From positions 9,612-73,611 of the forward strand of contig CAVPEB010000047.1 in assembly GCA_963702765.1 (NCBI GenBank): a DNA stretch of 64,000 bases, written 5' to 3'. The translations under genes were made by a program, and so were the position numbers. Position 1 is the stretch's first letter. Each line of letters begins with the position of its first letter. Positions 59,427 to 64,000 of this stretch are shown piece after piece. The notes below the pieces were generated by a model, which saw only the letters and a program-made list of their open reading frames with translations, did no database searches and was not told the origin of the DNA. The DNA is from DATMNR01 sp963702765 (GTDB lineage Bacteria > Chloroflexota > Ktedonobacteria > Ktedonobacterales > Ktedonobacteraceae).

Positions 59427-59864
59427 CTAGCCCTGTCTGAAATTCATGGTGCCATTAGAGCCAGAATTGATAGTGAGGGTACTTCCTTGCACAGTGTAAG
59501 TGGTTGCTTGTTCTAGCGTTTGCACGAATTCATTGGAGAGAGAAGCGGTTCCACAATATACAAGTGTCATTGGGCCAGCTTTGATGGTCAGTTGATTGCC
59601 ATTAGTGGTGTAGCTGAGATGTGCTGAGTTGCAGTCTGCTTTGACGTTCGCAGTGCCGTCGGTTTGAAATGTGATGGTATACAGGTCGGGTTCGCTGATT
59701 ATACTGTTGGTGCTTTGGCCATCAAATTTTACATCTGTCAGTTGCCAGGTTACACCAGTCAAGCTACCTCCCGATGATGAACTACTACTACATGCAACCA
59801 AAATTCCTGGTATGAGACAGAGGATAAATAGTAAGCGTCTTATGGGCTTGATAGCTTGTATCAT
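59427..59864 (-). CDS. META-domain lipoprotein (HslJ-like)
   Basis: 145 aa. Lipoprotein signal peptide with LFILCLIPGILVACSSSSSS, lipobox LVAC, Cys near residue 25. A META/HslJ beta domain follows: GVTWQLTDV, TFQTDGTANVKADCNSAHLSY, LVYCG, and FVQTLEQATTYTVQGSTLTI. Two Cys in the domain may form a disulfide. Extracytoplasmic, lipid-anchored; HslJ-type proteins are linked to antibiotic or heat stress. ATG follows AAGGAGGAAAG. Monocistronic. Confidence 0.9.
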   Translation of the reverse strand: MIQAIKPIRRLLFILCLIPGILVACSSSSSSGGSLTGVTWQLTDVKFDGQSTNSIISEPDLYTITFQTDGTANVKADCNSAHLSYTTNGNQLTIKAGPMTLVYCGTASLSNEFVQTLEQATTYTVQGSTLTINSGSNGTMNFRQG

Positions 59865-60052
59865 CGACTTTCCTCCTTACATAGGACGGGTTGTATATCT
59901 TGAAGTATAGCGTATGTAGCTCATCTGTAACAAGAGCTTATTGAGAGTGTGATGATTTTTCTTTTGACAATTATTTGAAGTACCTAATATACTTGGGAAG
60001 TTGTAGTCGTGCGCAGGCTTTCGTTTTGAATCTATAGTGGAGAACGCTCATT

Positions 60053-63000
60053 GTGGGATATTTCTCAGCGCCAGTTATTTGCCCGGTATCTATTGGACGC
60101 GCATATGAACGTGATGTACTGTACCAGCTCATTAGTCTAGCAAGGAGCGGGCAGGGGCAAATTGTGCAGGTATCTGGCGAGGCGGGTATCGGAAAATCGC
60201 GTCTTGTTGCCGAAGTAAAAACCAGAGCCGCTTCTGAAGGCTTTCTCGTACTTCAAGGCGCTTGCTTCCAAATGGATAGCTCGTACCCGTATGCACCCTT
60301 ACTTGATATGTTGCGCACTTCAGCCGCGACGAACCCACTCGCAGGAACACCAGATGCAGTCTTCCAGGAATTTGCACGACTTTTGCCAGAATTACAGTTG
60401 TCCTCAAAACATGAAATCTCCATACCATTGCCAGATCCGGAGCAGGAGAAACGGCGTCTCTTTGCAACGCTGACCCGATTTTTCAAAGAGCGTACCAACC
60501 AGCAGCCCTTGCTACTTGTCATCGAAGATCTGCACTGGTGCGACGATATCAGCCTGGAATTTTTGCTATCCCTGGCACGCTCCAGTGTTGCTCTACCTCT
60601 GCTCTTACTGGTGACCTATCGCAATGACGAAGTTCAGCCACGCTTGCAACGTTTTCTTGCGCAACTGGACAGGGCGCGATTATCCCAAGAGTTACAATTG
60701 GTATCGCTCACAAAAAGTGATGTTGATGCCATGCTAGACGCGATGCTTCATCTTCCTGACGCTGAGCAGGATAGCATGCTGGATCTGATCTATCCCCTTA
60801 CCGAGGGTAACCCGTTCTTCGTCGAGGAAGTGCTTACTTCGCTTGTTTCGCGTGGAGAACTGGTGTCTGATGATAGTGGTTGGCATTACAGGGCATATCC
60901 AGATCAACGCAGCAAACGCCTGCCTGTGCCAAGGAGTGTCCAGGAAGCTGTGCAGCAGCGAACTGCTTATTTGAGCAATGAAGCAAAGCGTCTCTTGAGT
61001 CTGGCTGCTGTTGCTGGAAGGCGCTTTGATTTTGTAGTACTCCAACAGGTAATGCATTGTGATGAAGAGCAGTTACTCCTGCTGATGAAGGAGTTAGTGT
61101 CAATACAGTTTGTGCAAGAGATATCAGCTGAGCAGTTTGTTTTTCGCCATGCGCTCACCCAACAGTCCGTGTATACAGAGTTGCTTGCAAGGGAGCGACG
61201 TCTATTGCATCGCTTGCTGGCGGAAGCGCTGGAGGGGCTTTATACCTCTTCTCCAACATTGCAAGAAATGTACCTGGAAGATCTAGCTTATCATTGCTAT
61301 GAAGCGGGCATGTGGGAGCAAGCCCTGGTTTACACGCAAGAGGTAGGAGAAAAAGCGCTGGCGCTCTACGCACAGCAAGCAGCCATAGAACGTTTTACTC
61401 GCGCTGTGGATGCGGAACATCATCTTTCCATCCCCACGTCACCTCACCTTTATCTTTCTCGCGGGCACGCCTACGAGTCACTTGGAGAGTTCGAGAGGGC
61501 CTTGAGCGATTATAAGCACGCGTTAGAATCGTCCCGAATAGCTCAAGACCGCTTAATGGAGTGGCAAAGTGCAATAGCGATAGGTTTTCTCTGGACTGGA
61601 CGTGATTACGAACAGGCTGGTGATTGGTTTCGTCTGGCCAGTGAGCTTGCTGAGAATCTTGCTGATCCGACGTTGCTTGCACGTAGCTTAAATCGCCTGG
61701 GCAACTGGCTGGTGAATACCGGTCGAATACAGGAGGGGCTTAAAGCACACCAGGAGGCTTTGCACCTGTTTGAGGCGCAGCAAAATACGAGAGGAATGGC
61801 TGAAACGCTTGATCTGCTTGGGGTGGCCAATGGTTTCTATGGAGACACGATACATGAAATGGAGTCTTTCGGACGGGCGTGTGATCTGTTTCGCGAACTT
61901 GGTGATCATCAAAGTCTGTCCTCAAGTCTTGCTTCGCGTGCTCTCGACTCAGCGCCTGAGAAAATTATAACAATTTACAGCAGCTTGAGAACACGTGATG
62001 AGGTCGTACAAGATATCCAGGAGGCCCTGCGCCTGGCGCGCCAGACAAATTCACAGGCGGGACAGGCTTTTGTAGAATTTGTTGCCACGCAAGTTCTATC
62101 CTCTTTTGGTGAATTTGGCCAGGCGCTTGAACACGCGCGAGAAGGGCTACGCATTGCAAGGGCCATTGAGCATCAACAATGGTTCTCTGCAACTTATGGC
62201 GCATTGGGACAGTTGTATCTCTTGCTGCTTGAACCTGATCTGGCGATTTCTGCATTGGATACCGGGTTAGTAGTAGCACGGACGCTTGGCTCTTCATTCT
62301 TTAGTGGGTATCTTACTGCGTTTCTGGGTCAGGCATATATTCTCAGAAAAGAATTTTCAAACGCAAAAGCAGCTCTTGAGACTATCTTGCAGCAGGAAAA
62401 ACAGTCGAGCAGCGTGATAGAACGACAGGTTGCCTTTGTCCAGGGCGAACTGGCTCTGGCAGAGGGAGAATCGGATCGGGCGCTGGCTATTGCAGAGCGG
62501 TTGATCGAATCTGCTCCAGGTGATTTGCAGCAACCCATTCCGCATTTGCTGGCTTTAAAAGGAGAGGCTCTTACTGCTTTAAAGCGCCTGAAGGAAGCAA
62601 AAGAGGCGCTAGAAGATGCAAAACTCGGTGCTGAGTTGCGACAGGCTCCGTCAATCCACTGGCGTATTCATAGGTCTCTGGGGCAGGTCTACAGGTTGCT
62701 CAAACGAGAAGATGAGGCGCAGCACGAGTGGAAAGAGGGCCAGGGAAATCATCATTAAACTTGCTGCTACGATTGATGAAACTTCGCTGCGCGAGCATTT
62801 CGTCCAAGCGGCTCTACAAACTCTTCCCTCAGAAAAGCCGCAGCTGGCGCATCGGATGGCGGTAAGGAATTGTGACGGGCTAACCGAACGCGAGATCGAG
62901 GTTTTGCGTGCGGTGGCGCAAGGTATGACGGATGCTCAGGTGGCTGAACAGTTGGTAATCAGCCCTCGTACCGTCCATTCGCATCTGAACTCGATCTATA

Positions 63001-63095
63001 GCAAACTGGGCATTTCCTCAAGAAGCGCTGCCACGCGCTATGCTATTGAACATGATCTGGCATATTTGAGTTGCTCCACCCTTCCCCACGGGTGA
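60053..63095 (+). CDS. LuxR-family ATPase regulator (MalT-like), frameshift before the HTH
   Basis: GTG 60053 after GGAGAACG. Long frame to 62758: AAA/STAND ATPase with Walker A SGEAGIGKSRL near residue 43, Walker B LLLVIEDLHWCDD near 160, the sensor region TYRNDE, then TPR-like helical repeats (about 430-880). The natural C-terminus is in the next frame: removing one A from GGAAAGAGG near 62730 restores HEWKRAREIIIKLAATIDE, ending in the LuxR HTH (LTEREIEVLRAVAQGMTDAQ, then ISPRTVHSHLNSIYSKLGIS) at 62870-63040, stop 63095. As given, the protein lacks its DNA-binding domain. The repaired protein is about 1010 aa, normal for this type. Signal and targets are unknown. Confidence 0.88.
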
Positions 63096-63601
63096 CCATG
63101 AAGGACTCTGCTGGCGAAAGCGAGAAATACTGTAAACCCGCGCGAGGACACCCGCAAGGGGATGTCCCTACTATAGACGAAAGCGCCTATGAAGCCTGCT
63201 GAGAGAGGAGAATACTCTCAACGCTCATCAGGAAGAAGGCACATGTGACACTCTCTTTAATCGGGAATGTCATTCGCCCGCAAAGTCCATAAAGACACAT
63301 AGCACCTCTCTACACTTCCCTTACCCCTACGGGTATTGATGTGCTTTTCTTAGGCTCAGGTTTATCAGATAGCGAAAAATCAGCACCTACAGCCTGACTT
63401 AAGGGTGTAGTAAATATATTTCATTACTGTGTAGGTAATTTAGTCTACATATACTCCGCAGTCTCTCGAAGATGCAGAAAATAGCTCGTGAAGAAATGCG
63501 CTATTCAGCCGATGTGTTGAGCATGTCCTGCAAGCTATACTCCTGGAAGTGGTTCTACTCATTTGAGAGAACTGATAACAATAGAAAGAGGGAGTAACAC
63601 A
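63096..63601. other. Intergenic region with R3 repeat
   Basis: No gene recognised. R3 hairpin at about 63145-63170 (GGACACCCGC, AAG, GGGATGTCCCTAC). Degenerate R1-like pieces (GATAGCGAAAAATCAGCACCTAC) lie near 63370. The last 100 bases are AT-rich and carry the AGAGGGAG ribosome site of the cupin gene. Confidence 0.55.
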
Positions 63602-63964
63602 ATGTCAACAACTCAGTTAACATCGCAAACGAAGAGCTTCAATGCCCCGGATGAAACGCGTAAACCCCCAAAGGCCATTATGGAAATCGTCAAATTTGGG
63701 GATATGTCAATCGTCAGAATGACCTGTGAACCTGGTTGGAAATGGTCTGAGCATATGAAACCCATTGCGGGTACAGAGAGTTGCCAGGGAACGCATTTTA
63801 CCTACATCGTTTCAGGTCACTTTCAAACAGTGATGGATGACGGCACGGTAGACGAACTTGGGCCTGGTGATATCGCGATAACCCCGCCAGGACATGATGC
63901 CATGGTTGTAGGTGATAAACCATGTGTTCTCTTCGACTTCGGGGGCGCAAGCAGGCTTGGTTAA
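63602..63964 (+). CDS. Cupin-domain protein
   Basis: About 120 aa from ATG 63602, which has AAAGAGGGAG upstream; a start 39 bases earlier lacks one. Single cupin barrel: GWKWSEHMKPIAG, CQGTHFTYIVSGHFQTVMDDGT, ELGPGDIAITPPGHDAMVVG, with His/Glu candidates for metal binding. Similar small cupins occur as antibiotic or stress-response sensors, or as enzymes on small polar substrates; no choice can be made. The downstream end of the window follows 36 bases later. Confidence 0.88.
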   Translation: MSTTQLTSQTKSFNAPDETRKPPKAIMEIVKFGDMSIVRMTCEPGWKWSEHMKPIAGTESCQGTHFTYIVSGHFQTVMDDGTVDELGPGDIAITPPGHDAMVVGDKPCVLFDFGGASRLG

Positions 63965-64000
63965 GAGATAAGAACATCGGGGAGGGTACCAGGACAGCGC

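Noticed and set aside
1..64000. tRNA or rRNA genes
   Set aside because: No T-loop GGTTCGAATCC-like signature or conserved rRNA stretch noticed; a tRNAscan run would be decisive.

Overview
The window most resembles a chromosome of a Ktedonobacteria-type member of the Chloroflexota. It has mixed GC, many paralogous Ser/Thr kinases, an ISAzo13-type insertion sequence, large LuxR-type ATPase regulators, SqdB-type sulfolipid synthesis, and several families of short palindromic intergenic repeats. Taxonomy is inferred from gene content only. No rRNA, tRNA or CRISPR array was recognised. || Region 1 (1-17.7 kb) looks like a defence/DNA-processing island. It holds a broken HsdR-like gene (ImmA-like N-terminal module, a frameshift, then an amber codon), intact hsdM and hsdS, a fourth co-translated gene, an ISAzo13-type element that cuts off a membrane protein gene, and a giant DnaQ-exonuclease/DinG/RecQ fusion helicase translationally coupled to a winged-helix protein that is itself interrupted by an amber codon. 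|| Region 2 (17.7-34.3 kb) holds an AT-rich cassette (IMPase-like phosphatase, HD-GYP protein, two-TM protein), an SHMT-like/ATL pair, an aldo-keto reductase, a trans-sulfuration PLP enzyme, and a tandem array of three membrane Ser/Thr kinases. The first kinase is a predicted pseudokinase and the other two carry single-base frameshifts. || Region 3 (34.3-45.8 kb) is envelope and sensing: UDP-sulfoquinovose synthase, an MGDG-synthase-like glycosyltransferase, a DedA protein, a GtrA-GT2 fusion, a ferric-reductase-like membrane protein, a SHOCT protein, and an OmpR-type response regulator with a (frameshifted) histidine kinase. Three promoters here share a triple-heptamer operator with an 11-bp period and a fixed distance to the -10 box. 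They probably form one regulon, perhaps that of the local response regulator. || Region 4 (44.8-56.5 kb) is an aromatic catabolism block on the minus strand: 4-hydroxybenzoyl-CoA reductase-like HcrC-HcrA-HcrB, a phenylacetate-CoA-ligase-type enzyme, an MFS transporter and an SDR. It is bracketed by a direct repeat of the 3' end of a Rieske oxygenase gene, with a third, more decayed copy further on. || Region 5 (56.6-64 kb) holds small and miscellaneous genes: DUF2795-like, a membrane protein, a RibD/DHFR-like reductase, a META-domain lipoprotein, a LuxR-family ATPase regulator (frameshifted before its HTH) and a cupin. || An unusual number of genes are broken by what reads as one extra base in or near a short homopolymer, so either draft-sequence indels or real decay must be settled before these genes are called dead.
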